DNA from: Alphaproteobacteria bacterium
GTDB lineage: Bacteria > Pseudomonadota > Alphaproteobacteria > Rhizobiales > JAJFHC01
Reading direction: 5' to 3'
DNA: 64,000 nt
Assembly: GCA_021775805.1 (NCBI GenBank)
Contig: JAJFHD010000068.1
Location: forward strand, 1-64,000
The notes under the pieces were generated by a model that did not search any database, was not told where the DNA came from, and saw only the letters and a list, made by a program, of their open reading frames with translations. This document shows, piece after piece, positions 10,047 to 20,421 of this stretch. The position numbers and the translations under genes are program-made. Position 1 is the first letter of the stretch; each line of letters opens with the position of its first letter.

Positions 10047-10100
10047 CGCCCGCAAAATATGCTGCATATGCCGGGTCGATCCGGAAACTCATGTAGCAGA

Positions 10101-13100
10101 TCAGATGTCCCGCGTTGCCCCGTCCCTGGCGGTGTAACGCAAGTGGATGATCACGTCAGACAACGTCTCGTGGATCTCGGCGTTGCTCTTCTGTGGCAAG
10201 ATCAGATCCCAGTCCGAAATCGCACCCGTGCCTTCGAACGGCTGATATTTGTCGTCGTTGAAATTCAGTTCGAACACCCCGCTGTCGTTGACGCCGCGCG
10301 AAATGGCGACCTGTCTGAAGGGCATCAGGTTTGACGTCAGATCCGTTGCATCCGCACTTGCATGTAGACGGCTGGTTGTCTGGTTGAGCGTTGCGTGGAC
10401 GTTCTGATAGGGCCCGACGACCGCGGGCAGAGAGATCGCAATGGACTTGATTCTACGGAACCAGTGGTCCTTGAAGTCCTGATCGAACAGTTCTGCCGTC
10501 AGGGGAAAACTGATCTTGCCGGATTCCAGCCCGCTGCGCCATTCCGGTGCGATCTGATTCAAGGAGATTGTTTTCTCGATCTCCAGATCGCGGCGGTCGG
10601 ATTTGTAAAACGCGAATTCAAGCCGGTTGAGGCTGAGCATCAGGTCCTCACCGGCCAACAACCCGCTGCGCAAGCTGTGGAACATGCCCTGGGACAGGAT
10701 CGGGTTTTCACCGAGACGCTCATAGAGAAATGCGTCCTGCGCTTCCTGAGCCAAGGTCAAGGCCATCTGGTAGGTCTGGAAATAGACCGAAGACAACCGC
10801 CCGATCGTCCACGCGAACAATTCCTTGTTGGTGAATTTGTTCTTCAGATAGGCTTCGACCTCGGCGGATTGTTCGATGGTCTTTTGATGTTGCTCCAAAG
10901 CTTCTTCAGACAATTTTCCCTGAATTTTGGCGGCCTCGATTTCAGCCTCCAGCTGAGCGATATCCTTGCTGGCCAGGTCTGCCTGCAGTTGCCAATCCTG
11001 CTGACGGCGCTCGTTCATGGCGCGCACCTCGGCCAGCCCGGCTTCCTGGTTCAGCATTGATGAAACACCTTCCGAGACCGTGGCGCCGAGTTCAATCGCA
11101 CGGCCGAAATTGCTGCCGCCGTCGGCAAGCCCGAAGATGTTGGGCATCAGGTATCCCGCCGCCGAGACGATGCGCAGCGCCGATGAGGCATCCTGAAAGC
11201 CGCGCGCGACTTCTTTCAGTTCCAGACTGGTGGACTCGGAAGACAGGAGGCCCGCGGTGATAAGGCCCTGATAGTGGGTCTGCCGGGCCTGCGCGTTTTC
11301 CAGACTGGCGCCCAGACTTTTCAGCCGAACCCCTGCTTCGTCCCTCTCGAGTTGCTTGATCTGCGTGCTCATGGCCAGGGTCTGATTTTCGTGGGTTGCA
11401 CGCAGCTGACCGAGTATCTCGGCATCCTTTTTCTCAAGTGCACTCAGCAACGCGTTGCCCAGTTGGGAAACCGTTCCCGCCAATTCCTTGGCGCGGCGGA
11501 TCATTGTGACAAAGCGGTGCTTGGGCGTGTCTCCGGACGATGGCGATGTGGCTTGTGTGAGGGACTGCCCGGCGGCCATCGCCTGCATGACCCGCCTGGG
11601 ATCGACGGGCGGCGAAAACAACGCCAGATGACGCTTGATGCCCTTGATGTTTTCACTGCTGCGTATTTCCAGAATCCGCTTCTTCACCAGTCGTCCGTAC
11701 CCGGCGAACCTGTCGTTTCGCGGAGCCGGAAATTGCTCCAGGTCGTGGATATGGAAGGTGTCGCTCAAGTTTTCGGGGTGGCCGTACTTCTTGATGAAAT
11801 CCGAAAAATTCATCGATTTGGGCTGGACGGCTTTTGCATTGGCAGTGACCAGATCTTCCGGCCGCAACAGCTCATAGGCCAGACGATAGTGCGTCATCGC
11901 TTCCATGATGTACTCCCAGCTGTCCTGGGAGAACAGTTGGTCGCCCCAATCCAGAAGGTTGTCGATGTACCGCATTACGACGGCTTTTTCGTAGGCTCCC
12001 ATGCGTATGCCGGCAATCGCGTGGGCGTCATAGGGGTCATTGGCATAAATACGAAACACGTCGGATTTCGAGTTCGCCAGGTCCTGCATCGAGACAAGAT
12101 TGTAGTTCTTGAATGGACGGTATCTCCAAAAGACCGTCGGATCGTCCGCCGCCATTGAACCGCCTTGAGCCGTGGTGGTCATTGCGGTCACGCCCTTGCC
12201 CATGCGCTCGTCCGCACGGTTCGGACAGAAGATGTGGTGGTACCACTTCTGGGCATCCTCGAAGGCCTTGTTGCGGTTCAGGGTATCGGCGATCAGATAG
12301 GGAATATGGAAAAATACCTCGCTGTAGTAAGCCGCATAGGCGCCGGTCACCTTGAAATCGATCTGCCCGGCCTCGTTATCCGATGCTTTGTATTCCAGCG
12401 GTTTCGACTGGGTTTCCAGTGACAGCATTCTGTCCAGACCCGCGGATATCAGGATACCGCTCAGCCCATGCATGGCGGTGCTGTTCAGGCGATGCTCGCG
12501 TTTCGTTCCGCCCGAATTGATGGTCAGCGCGCGATGTCGAGCACGGACGTTTACGTCCGGTTCAATCATGTGGGAGGTTTCAAGCTGCAAGCTGTAAATG
12601 CCTTGCGTTTTCGTGCCGATCATCAACCCGTTGCCATCCGGAACCGATGATATTGCCGAAATGGATTTGGTCTTGACGTCGTCCGGCAGATCAACCGGTG
12701 TCCACGTCTTGCCCGAGTCGGTCGATCGCATCAGCCCCAGGTTTGTCCATGCAACGAGAGATCCATCTGCTGCCTCGATGATCTTTTCGAATCCCTGGAT
12801 TTCCTTTTCCCGCAATTTGTTATAGTCGGCCGCCGACTGATGCTTGTTTTTCTGGGAAGCTGGCGGCTTCGTTTGAAGCTTCCAGGATTTGCCATCATCA
12901 ATCGAGAGGAACACGCGGTCACCGCTGATGCCGATAATCTCCCGGCCACCTTTGATCGGCAGCAGAATGTCGACGGAACCGTCCTCCCACCCCTTGTTGG
13001 ACAGCTGCCAGTTCCGACCATTGTTGGACGAGCGATACACGCCATGAGAAAACAAGTCAGGACGATCCTTGCCCCAGAATGTCCCAATTCCTGTCAGAAC

Positions 13101-16100
13101 GGTCTTTTGATCGAGGCCAAAACACAGTGCCGTAATCGGGGGGTAGTAAAATCTGTCAAGCCATTTGACCTTATTCCTAGGCAATCCGGCGGTACATTCA
13201 GTCCAACTCTGGCCGCTATTCTCGGATCTATGGAGCGCCGGACTTTTGTGACGTTGCTGAGCAATTGCAAAATAGTTTTTTCCATTCGGGTGAATGATCA
13301 ACTCCGATACGGCATCGCTGGGTTCATTGTTCCCGTATTTATGTCCGGGGCGTGGAACCGATTTCCAGTTGCCACCATTGTCAACCGACTTGAAAAGCAA
13401 GTTCCCGGAGCCAGTTGCCGCATAAATCGTCCGTTCGTCATTGCCGCGGAAGAGTTTGCGAATGCTTCTTGCGGCAGCCCCTTTGTTTATGCCTGATGTT
13501 ACCAAACCGTTTTGAGAGGGATGCCAGGAGCGGCCGCCGTCGGTGGATCGGAAAAGGTGTTTTTTCTGATGCTGTGATGTTCTGGCAGCAAACAGAGTCA
13601 AACCATCGGGGCCAAGCAGTATGTCGGAGACCGTAATCTCGCCGACCCGATGGTACGCGTGCGACGCGGGAATCCCTGTATCCGTCTTGGACCAGCCATA
13701 ATGGTAAATCCACGGTGCCTTGGGAGCGGGCGCCTGCTTTACCTGTTCGGTCGGAGCAACATTGTCGACCTTGAACCATTTGGCGTCGACACGGGCATGG
13801 AGATTTTTTGGATCCGTGTCATCGAGCGCCAGCACAATGTTGACCGACGGTTCAACTGCCGGAAAGCCGACGGGCCGGGGTGACAGCTTGGGCGTGGACT
13901 TGGCAGGATCCTTCTTGCTGATGTCGACCACTGTTTCGCACACGGGAACATCCTTGAAATCTCCGTGGACCTGTGGCGGCAGCCAGTCTCCGGCCACGGT
14001 ATGATAGGAGAACTTCACCGTCGCCGTAGTTGTCGTGGTCTTGGTGTGATCGACCTGTTCGGTCGTCTTCTTTTCTTCCACCCAGAAAATGTGCAGGCGG
14101 TGATTGACGTAGACACAGCCGACCCGGTCCACATGGATCGTCAGATCGATCTTCTGCCACGGACGCCATTGCAGCAGACTGCCGTCATCGTCGAAAAGGG
14201 CACTGCGGAAGTAGTAGGACGGCGGATCGTTCTTGTCCTTCCCAATGAAGAAAATCGTCTTGTCGCCGGTGCCCGTGCCGCCGTATTCCACGACAGCCGC
14301 GCAGGAACTGATGGTATCGAGCGTTGCCAGTACTTCGAGCTTGTCGAAATAGTCGATATAGGCGCGCGTGGCGGTGTCATTGTTGATTTCACCCTGCAGC
14401 AACTGGTCTTCGAGCTGCTTGAAGATGGGCGTCTTTTGGCGCCGCAGACCGGGGTCGAGGAGGTTTTCCGGGTACAGAAATACTTTACGGTTGCCTTCCC
14501 AGATCCGGTAATGTTTGCGCCAGGTCCACTCGCGTTCATCGATTGAAAACGTGACGGCCGCGTCCTTGTCGGTCTGACATTGCTGAATGTAACGCTGGAC
14601 CGCATTCAGACCTTCCTTGACCCGCGATATCGTGGCGTCGCCGCCCATCTCCACATCGATCAGCAGAACATCGGACAGATGCGACAGCCGCTCGACGTTC
14701 CGGCCCCCGGTCAGCGCATCGTCATTCGATGCGCTTAGGACACGCAACAGGGCCTGTGCCAGGGTGTCGCGTTTCTGTTCGATTGCCTGTGCCGTCAAAC
14801 TGCTCTGGGCACTGCTCCATGCGGCATCGCTAAATTTTGCAGACACGGCCGCGGTTAGCTGATCAGCCAGACCAAGCTGCGCCTGCCAGTTCTTATCAAC
14901 GTCCGCAGGTGGGCAGACCGCCGTGTCAAAGTCGTAGATCTGCGCCAGGCCTGTCAGCATGTCCACACTGACGCCCAGTCTGGAAGCCAGTTCGGCCCGC
15001 GATCTCAGTTCCCGCACTTTTTTTAGCCAATTGAAGGCGTCTTCATCGTCGATTTCGGCATCGGTAGCCGCAGCATCACGTTTCAAAAAACGCGTTAGAT
15101 AGTCCTTTGTAAGGCCTGTCCATTTTTCGTATTTTTCCAAGACAAGCTGTTGGCGGCCCTCGCTGTCTAAATCGTCTCCCGTAGCACCCTCGGGAATGAG
15201 TTCGAGAAGATCTGCGCCATAGTCGGTCCCGGTCGCCTTATTGAACATGACATAGGCATGTAACGCGCGCACATTCGGCAGGTTGATACCTTCGTTGCTG
15301 GTATCGTCCATGCCCAGGAAGACGCTGGCGACCCCTAAGGTGTGAAGTGCCTGTGCCGAGAATTGGAATGTCTTGACCATGAGTAGAGTGCTTTCCAGAC
15401 TGCAAAGCACTTTCAAACAAGGAATTGCACGGATGTCGCCGACCTTGGCATTTACAAAGACGCCGTCCGCGAGCTTGTCCAGCAGGTCTTTGATCTCGCC
15501 ACCGTTTATGAGCTGCAACAAGACGTCATCATCTACCTGATAGAACTGAGCCAGCGCCCGACACACTACGGCATGTAAAGCGTCGGCATCGCTATTTGTG
15601 GCATCTTCTGCCGGGATGCCGGAGTGGTCTGTGTCAGTATTCTCCGGGTCGGAATTGATCTCTGCGTCATCGTCTGCCGAATTGCCGGAGTGGGTTGTGT
15701 CGGCTTTCTTAAGGCCGGCATGTGTGACCGCCTCGACGACAATTTTGTTTAATTGCCTGATGTGACCGGGATCGCAGTGATCGACGTCCGTGCCACCGGC
15801 CATCGCGGATAGTTTGCCGAAGGCGATGCCGGATGTGGCAGCCCAGTCGGAGTAATCTACAAGTTCTTCAACATCGTCGAGATCGCCGAGGTCTGAGTCG
15901 AGAAGATCCGCGAGCCGCAGCAATTCGAAGACGGGACGCTTCAGCAAGGCTGACAACCGGACGCGGCGGTAAATCTCACTCAGATTTTTGGCGTTCGCAA
16001 GTATACGGACAGGCGGTGTTGGCTTTGTTTCTTCAGCGCTGACCGCCTCGTCCTCGCTCGGCACCTCGTCTTCCCTGACGTCAAAGACTTCATGTTTGAG

Positions 16101-17435
16101 TGCATGGTTGACGATATCCTGTAGATCCGAGTCGCTGCTTTTCAGTGCGCCCGTCAGCCAAGTGGGAATTGTGCCGAGAGTGAAATCCTTATACCGCGGA
16201 TCTTTCCAGGGCCATGGAAAGACCTGATTGAAAAACGATGATGGTTCCACGCTTGAACCGGCATCGATCGTGTGGAGTGGAACAAACAAACTGAAAAATT
16301 CGACCGCGGACAATTTCAAACGGGATTGCAACTGTCGAATTCTTGCCAAACCGGAAAAACTGTCCACGTCCAGATCATCGTCATCAATAACGAAATTTAG
16401 GTCGGCGGACGACCAATCGAGTTTATCCAACAAGCGCGTGATACGCACGATGGCACCCAGAGCGGTGTCATGAGCCAGCTTCTCGTCTTTCGTATCCATG
16501 CCCACCGGCGCCGGCGCCGATGTGCCGCGCATAACCATGAGTTGATGGCTGTCATCGGTCTTCTTTATGAAATACTCAACATCTGTGTCATCGGACTTGG
16601 CCGCTTTCATGCCCGAAGTTATCAAGCGATTTACGAAGCTCTTTTTCGGTGACGGCTGGGTGGCGCGCACCTTGCCGGTCTTTGTAAACTTTACGCCCAA
16701 AACGGCGTCCATGTGGCTCGTGCTCACACCGATCATTGGCAACAAATGGCCAATGTCGGTAGTAGCCGTCCCGGTAGTTCCCGTACGGAGTTTCCGGATC
16801 GCTTTGACGCTTTCCTTGGGATCGACGATCTGACGGTAACCGGCTTCGCCCAGTTCCAGGACCTCTGCGGCGTGTCTTGCCTCGTCCTTGCCGTAGATGG
16901 CAAAAACCTCTGCCAGATCGGTCTTGAAATGCTTCAGGTACTGGCGAATCCGTGTCAGCGGTTCGTTGTGAGGCAGGGGTAAGGGAAATGTTGCCGTCGC
17001 AAAGTGTTTGTCAGCGGCGGTTGTTTTTGGATCGAGATGAGCGAGTGTTTGCGCCAACACCTCATTCACGATTTCGAGATAGGGCACTTCCTTTGTCGTG
17101 TTCTCGGCGTCCAACGGAATCCTCAAAAGATCCGGCCGCCGCATAAAGAGATCTTTATTTTCAATTTCTTCTGTCGGATCCATGTGGTGCACGGTCCGCA
17201 GCAGGTCCGCCAGATAGGCGGCAGGGCTGAATATCGAGCTGTCGTGATCGATGGAGGCTGAGGCCTCCATCTGTTTAAAAAGGTCGCGGTAGGCCTTCTC
17301 TGTTGCCGTGCCGCCGCTGTCTTTTGCGAGAAGAGCTTTGCGCAAATGGCTGGTATTACTTACCGGGTAATCGGTGACGACCGCGCCAAGAATATTTCCG
17401 ACATCTGGAATGCTCAGACCAGTTGCGTTTTTCAT
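10101..17435 (-). CDS. TcA-like pore/translocation subunit with Asp-box repeats
   Basis: This 2444-residue protein is the membrane-inserting A component of a Tc toxin. The N-terminus has the TcA signature DHDSSIFSPAAYLADLLR and an alpha-helical shell. Around residues 1080-1240 is the neuraminidase-like segment (FFIGKDKNDPPSYYFRSALF, RLHIFWVEEKK). Residues about 1260-1625 contain six Asp-box motifs (RSTDGGRSW, KSVDNGGNW, RSENSGQSW, RSSNNGRNW, LSIDDGKSW, RSTDSGKTW). The C-terminus has VTGAYAAYYSEVFFHIPYLI, a long coiled-coil linker and pore region, and the TcB-binding end. ATG 17435 is preferred over TTG 17480 because GAGAAAG precedes it. The gene converges on tcB-tcC with a 54-bp gap, which is unusual because Tc genes normally run in one direction. 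Confidence 0.9.
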   Translation of the reverse strand: MKNATGLSIPDVGNILGAVVTDYPVSNTSHLRKALLAKDSGGTATEKAYRDLFKQMEASASIDHDSSIFSPAAYLADLLRTVHHMDPTEEIENKDLFMRRPDLLRIPLDAENTTKEVPYLEIVNEVLAQTLAHLDPKTTAADKHFATATFPLPLPHNEPLTRIRQYLKHFKTDLAEVFAIYGKDEARHAAEVLELGEAGYRQIVDPKESVKAIRKLRTGTTGTATTDIGHLLPMIGVSTSHMDAVLGVKFTKTGKVRATQPSPKKSFVNRLITSGMKAAKSDDTDVEYFIKKTDDSHQLMVMRGTSAPAPVGMDTKDEKLAHDTALGAIVRITRLLDKLDWSSADLNFVIDDDDLDVDSFSGLARIRQLQSRLKLSAVEFFSLFVPLHTIDAGSSVEPSSFFNQVFPWPWKDPRYKDFTLGTIPTWLTGALKSSDSDLQDIVNHALKHEVFDVREDEVPSEDEAVSAEETKPTPPVRILANAKNLSEIYRRVRLSALLKRPVFELLRLADLLDSDLGDLDDVEELVDYSDWAATSGIAFGKLSAMAGGTDVDHCDPGHIRQLNKIVVEAVTHAGLKKADTTHSGNSADDDAEINSDPENTDTDHSGIPAEDATNSDADALHAVVCRALAQFYQVDDDVLLQLINGGEIKDLLDKLADGVFVNAKVGDIRAIPCLKVLCSLESTLLMVKTFQFSAQALHTLGVASVFLGMDDTSNEGINLPNVRALHAYVMFNKATGTDYGADLLELIPEGATGDDLDSEGRQQLVLEKYEKWTGLTKDYLTRFLKRDAAATDAEIDDEDAFNWLKKVRELRSRAELASRLGVSVDMLTGLAQIYDFDTAVCPPADVDKNWQAQLGLADQLTAAVSAKFSDAAWSSAQSSLTAQAIEQKRDTLAQALLRVLSASNDDALTGGRNVERLSHLSDVLLIDVEMGGDATISRVKEGLNAVQRYIQQCQTDKDAAVTFSIDEREWTWRKHYRIWEGNRKVFLYPENLLDPGLRRQKTPIFKQLEDQLLQGEINNDTATRAYIDYFDKLEVLATLDTISSCAAVVEYGGTGTGDKTIFFIGKDKNDPPSYYFRSALFDDDGSLLQWRPWQKIDLTIHVDRVGCVYVNHRLHIFWVEEKKTTEQVDHTKTTTTTATVKFSYHTVAGDWLPPQVHGDFKDVPVCETVVDISKKDPAKSTPKLSPRPVGFPAVEPSVNIVLALDDTDPKNLHARVDAKWFKVDNVAPTEQVKQAPAPKAPWIYHYGWSKTDTGIPASHAYHRVGEITVSDILLGPDGLTLFAARTSQHQKKHLFRSTDGGRSWHPSQNGLVTSGINKGAAARSIRKLFRGNDERTIYAATGSGNLLFKSVDNGGNWKSVPRPGHKYGNNEPSDAVSELIIHPNGKNYFAIAQQRHKSPALHRSENSGQSWTECTAGLPRNKVKWLDRFYYPPITALCFGLDQKTVLTGIGTFWGKDRPDLFSHGVYRSSNNGRNWQLSNKGWEDGSVDILLPIKGGREIIGISGDRVFLSIDDGKSWKLQTKPPASQKNKHQSAADYNKLREKEIQGFEKIIEAADGSLVAWTNLGLMRSTDSGKTWTPVDLPDDVKTKSISAISSVPDGNGLMIGTKTQGIYSLQLETSHMIEPDVNVRARHRALTINSGGTKREHRLNSTAMHGLSGILISAGLDRMLSLETQSKPLEYKASDNEAGQIDFKVTGAYAAYYSEVFFHIPYLIADTLNRNKAFEDAQKWYHHIFCPNRADERMGKGVTAMTTTAQGGSMAADDPTVFWRYRPFKNYNLVSMQDLANSKSDVFRIYANDPYDAHAIAGIRMGAYEKAVVMRYIDNLLDWGDQLFSQDSWEYIMEAMTHYRLAYELLRPEDLVTANAKAVQPKSMNFSDFIKKYGHPENLSDTFHIHDLEQFPAPRNDRFAGYGRLVKKRILEIRSSENIKGIKRHLALFSPPVDPRRVMQAMAAGQSLTQATSPSSGDTPKHRFVTMIRRAKELAGTVSQLGNALLSALEKKDAEILGQLRATHENQTLAMSTQIKQLERDEAGVRLKSLGASLENAQARQTHYQGLITAGLLSSESTSLELKEVARGFQDASSALRIVSAAGYLMPNIFGLADGGSNFGRAIELGATVSEGVSSMLNQEAGLAEVRAMNERRQQDWQLQADLASKDIAQLEAEIEAAKIQGKLSEEALEQHQKTIEQSAEVEAYLKNKFTNKELFAWTIGRLSSVYFQTYQMALTLAQEAQDAFLYERLGENPILSQGMFHSLRSGLLAGEDLMLSLNRLEFAFYKSDRRDLEIEKTISLNQIAPEWRSGLESGKISFPLTAELFDQDFKDHWFRRIKSIAISLPAVVGPYQNVHATLNQTTSRLHASADATDLTSNLMPFRQVAISRGVNDSGVFELNFNDDKYQPFEGTGAISDWDLILPQKSNAEIHETLSDVIIHLRYTARDGATRDI

Positions 17436-18060
17436 TGTTGTAATCTTTCTCGGATTTACCGCGATAGTCGAATTAAGCAAAAAAATCTAACCAGTTTCAC
17501 GGTCTTGGCCTGAGTTGGATGCTAATTCATGACCCCACCAACGTCCATTATTGAAATTGTTGCGGTATTGTAAATAATTGATCGGGAAATTATTCCAGCG
17601 CGGGATATTATCGTGCAAACAACTTTGTTTGAGGATATTTGCCAATCATTTTCTGGAATATATATTGTGAAGTCAAGTCATGTATTGAAGTCAACCAAAC
17701 AGGCGCTCGACGTTTGAAGTCGGCGAGAACTTCCGTACTTGAAATAGTAATTCATTCGCTGTCGACACTGACTGAGACACTGGCCAATTGCCGATTCGCA
17801 TAATTGGCAATATCCAATGCGGACTCCGCGAAACGGCGGGTACAGTCCATCGCAATTCTTGAAAACGGTATCAAAAATGTTGAACGCTTTGGTTCGGCCT
17901 TAGCTGTACATCGCTCCCAACTGCTTCGCGTTACCATAGAATTTCCTACCCAGGCAATTCAGCAACAGAACTATGACAAATCCTATTCGTCTTACACCGC
18001 AGCCAAGCTACCCTTCAATCTGTGTTCTGGAGTTCCCCCGGTTTGATGGACACATTTTGA
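17436..18060. other. AT-rich intergenic stretch upstream of tcA
   Basis: No convincing gene is seen. The segment should contain the tcA promoter reading leftward. An 8-bp direct repeat GAAGTCAA occurs at 17669-17676 and 17687-17694, with an 18-bp period, inside an AT-rich patch, and could be a regulator site. A 61-codon minus-strand frame at 17752-17937 has no recognisable family or ribosome-binding site. Confidence 0.4.
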
Positions 18061-18081
18061 CTTCCATAGGAGAGTGTCCAG

Positions 18082-18288
18082 ATGCCGAGAACAAGGAACC
18101 CGTACCCTGCGGAATTCAGGGAACAGATCGTAGCACTTGCCCGCATTGAGAGCTTGGCGCGCGAATTCGAGCCGTGCGTGGCATCGATCCACAATCAATT
18201 CAACCAAGACCGCCATTTCTGTCGCCGCGAAGAATTTGAAGAAAGTCGTAGCGCCGTGCTCGCCGCGTGGCATCAGCCCGCTGCCTGA
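18082..18288 (+). pseudogene. IS3-family OrfA remnant, 5' part
   Basis: The frame begins MPRTRNPYPAEFREQIVALA, then ESLAREFEPCVASIH, which is the N-terminal HTH of a common IS3-type OrfA. A few residues normally found between ALAR and ESLAREFE are missing, and similarity stops after about 18196. No orfB follows. The DNA just upstream (GGTTTGATGGACACATTTTG at about 18040) resembles the untranslated end of such elements, and AGGAGAG precedes the ATG. This is a dead 5' fragment left at the border between the Tc locus and the low-oxygen island. Confidence 0.75.
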
Positions 18289-18432
18289 GATACACCTTTT
18301 TGAGACTAATTTCTTCTTTGAACTATTACTCCGACAAAGCCTCCGGCCTCTATGACACCGGTTCGATTCTCTCCAACAATGCCGAACAACGTGCTCGCAG
18401 ATGTCATATGAGACAAGGAAACCGGATGTAGT

Positions 18433-20358
18433 ATGATGGTAGGCATGAGCGGTAGAAACAAATTCATTCGATCGGACGGGGCGTTGACGCTTGACGCGCT
18501 GCTGAACTCATCCGTCGACGGTATCATCACAATCGATCAGAGAGGTACGATAGAAACCGTCAATCCAGCGGCCGCAAGGCTGTTTCAATACGACGTCGAA
18601 GAGTTTGTTGGCCGAAACGTGAAGTTTCTGATGCCGGAGCCGTTTTGTTCGGAACACGACGGCTATCTGCACAATTATACGACGTCGGGCACACGCAAGA
18701 TCATCGGAATCGGTCGGGAGGTGATTGGCCTGCGCAAAGACGGCTCGACCTTTCCCATGCACCTGTCGGTTGGTGAATTCATGATTGGTGAACAGCCATA
18801 TTTTACGGGGATAATTCACGATCTGAGCGAACGCAAGCAGCTGGACGCAATGGCGACGCGACTGGGCCGCGTCCTGGAAGGCTCTGTCAACGAGGTCTAT
18901 GTCTTTGACGCTGAGACGCTTCGATTCTTGACAGTCAATCAAGGAGCGCGGCGCAATTTGGGATATAGCGAAGAAGAACTGAAAAACCTGACGCCGGTCG
19001 ATATCAAGCCCGACTTCGACATGGCGCGGTTCCAGGAAATGATCGCGCCGCTCAGGTCAGGCAAACGGGAACTGCTGCAGTTCGAGACGATCCATCGCCG
19101 CAAAGACGGCACGGACTATGATGTCGGTATAAATCTGCAGTTTTACCGGACCGAAAACCCGCCGGTTTTTGTCGCCATCATTTTGGATATCACCGAACGC
19201 CTGAAAACTGAACGCGGGCTTCGTCAGGCACAAAAGATGGAGGCCATCGGACAATTGACAGGTGGCATCGCCCATGATTTCAATAATTTGCTCACCGTCA
19301 TCGTTGGCAACCTGGAATTGATTGAATTGCGCATCAGCGATCCGGAAATCCGGGATCTTTTGAACGAGGCTCAAGAAGCAACAGACCTCGGTGCCCGGTT
19401 GACAAACAGGTTACTGGCGTTCGCCCGCAACAGCCAACTTGAGCCTAAGGTGATCGATCTCAATGCCTTGACCCTAAGCCTGACGGATTTGCTGCAACGG
19501 ACGTTGGGCGAGACAATCAGCCTGAATTCAGCATTCAGCACAGACCTCCGGCCGATCAAGATAGATCCGGCACAGCTTGAAAGTGCGATAGTCAATCTGG
19601 CGGTTAACGCCCGCGACGCGATGCCCCGTGGTGGCAAGCTGGTGCTGGAAACAGGCAATGTCACGGTCGTGAATGACGATGAGGCCATTGAAATCGGGCT
19701 CCGGCGCGGTGATTACGTGCGGCTGTCGATCACCGACACCGGACAAGGCATGCCCGACGACGTGCGCCAGAAGGCATTCGATCCCTTTTTCACGACGAAA
19801 GAAGTTGGCCGGGGAACCGGGCTAGGTCTGTCAATGGTTTATGGATTTGCCAAGCAGTCGGGCGGTCATGTTACGATCTATAGCGAGGTCGATATCGGAA
19901 CCACCATAAATCTGTATCTTCCGAGCCATCAGGAAGCTTCGGCGCCATCGGACCACAAAAAAGCTGAAGTGGACGAACCCAAAGGGAATGGCGAACACAT
20001 TCTTGTGGTCGAAGACAATGACAGCGTACGCCGCCTGACGCTGGCCCGTTTGAGGGGACTGGGATATGGCGTTCTGGATGCGGCCGACGGTGCCCAGGCT
20101 GTCCGGGTTCTGGAAACCCACTCTGAGATCGATCTTGTGTTTACAGACCTGGTCATGCCGGGTGGAATTTCAGGATATGACCTTTGCAAGCAGGTTCGCA
20201 AACGCTGGCCGCACATCAAGGTATTGTTGACGTCCGGTTATGCCGAGGAACTCACGCATGGCGATAAACTTGAAGCTGAAGATGTGCGCCTGCTCCGTAA
20301 GCCCTATCGTCAGGCGGTGCTTGCCCAGACCATTCGTGAGGTGTTGGACAACCTCTGA
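18433..20358 (+). CDS. FixL-like haem-PAS hybrid sensor histidine kinase
   Basis: This is a soluble 641-residue oxygen- or redox-sensing kinase. The first PAS domain (about 20-135) matches the FixL haem pocket. EHDGYL places the proximal haem histidine at H75, and IIGIGR places the distal arginine at R95, exactly 20 residues apart as H200 and R220 are in Bradyrhizobium FixL. A second PAS (about 145-258) lacks these residues. HisKA has AHDFNNLL with phospho-acceptor H281. The ATPase boxes include NARDAMP, DTGQGMP and [14 protein letters not shown]-terminal receiver (about 521-640) carries phospho-acceptor D572 in FTDLVMPG. There is no transmembrane segment. It converges with the OmpR-type regulator at 20422, its likely partner, and no FixJ is in the window. 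AAGGAAA lies about 12 bases before the start. Confidence 0.93.
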   Translation: MMVGMSGRNKFIRSDGALTLDALLNSSVDGIITIDQRGTIETVNPAAARLFQYDVEEFVGRNVKFLMPEPFCSEHDGYLHNYTTSGTRKIIGIGREVIGLRKDGSTFPMHLSVGEFMIGEQPYFTGIIHDLSERKQLDAMATRLGRVLEGSVNEVYVFDAETLRFLTVNQGARRNLGYSEEELKNLTPVDIKPDFDMARFQEMIAPLRSGKRELLQFETIHRRKDGTDYDVGINLQFYRTENPPVFVAIILDITERLKTERGLRQAQKMEAIGQLTGGIAHDFNNLLTVIVGNLELIELRISDPEIRDLLNEAQEATDLGARLTNRLLAFARNSQLEPKVIDLNALTLSLTDLLQRTLGETISLNSAFSTDLRPIKIDPAQLESAIVNLAVNARDAMPRGGKLVLETGNVTVVNDDEAIEIGLRRGDYVRLSITDTGQGMPDDVRQKAFDPFFTTKEVGRGTGLGLSMVYGFAKQSGGHVTIYSEVDIGTTINLYLPSHQEASAPSDHKKAEVDEPKGNGEHILVVEDNDSVRRLTLARLRGLGYGVLDAADGAQAVRVLETHSEIDLVFTDLVMPGGISGYDLCKQVRKRWPHIKVLLTSGYAEELTHGDKLEAEDVRLLRKPYRQAVLAQTIREVLDNL

Positions 20359-20360
20359 GA

Positions 20361-20394
20361 CGGGATAAGGAAAAGTGTGTGCGCTTTCCGCCCG
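20361..20394. terminator. Possible weak two-way terminator
   Basis: Between the convergent kinase and response-regulator genes, GGAAA pairs with TTTCC and an outer CGGG pairs with CCCG. The helix is interrupted and has no clear T-run, so this is a weak candidate. Confidence 0.3.
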
Positions 20395-20421
20395 CGTCCC
20401 ACTCCAAGATATTGAGAGCAG

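Noticed and set aside
10057..10069. Palindrome ATATGCTGCATAT between the convergent Tc genes, considered as a terminator
   Set aside because: The possible stem is short and has no T-run on either strand, so it is not listed as a terminator.
17752..17937. A 61-codon minus-strand frame, considered as a phasin-like fragment
   Set aside because: Only a vague helical pattern is visible, with no ribosome-binding site and no family motif.
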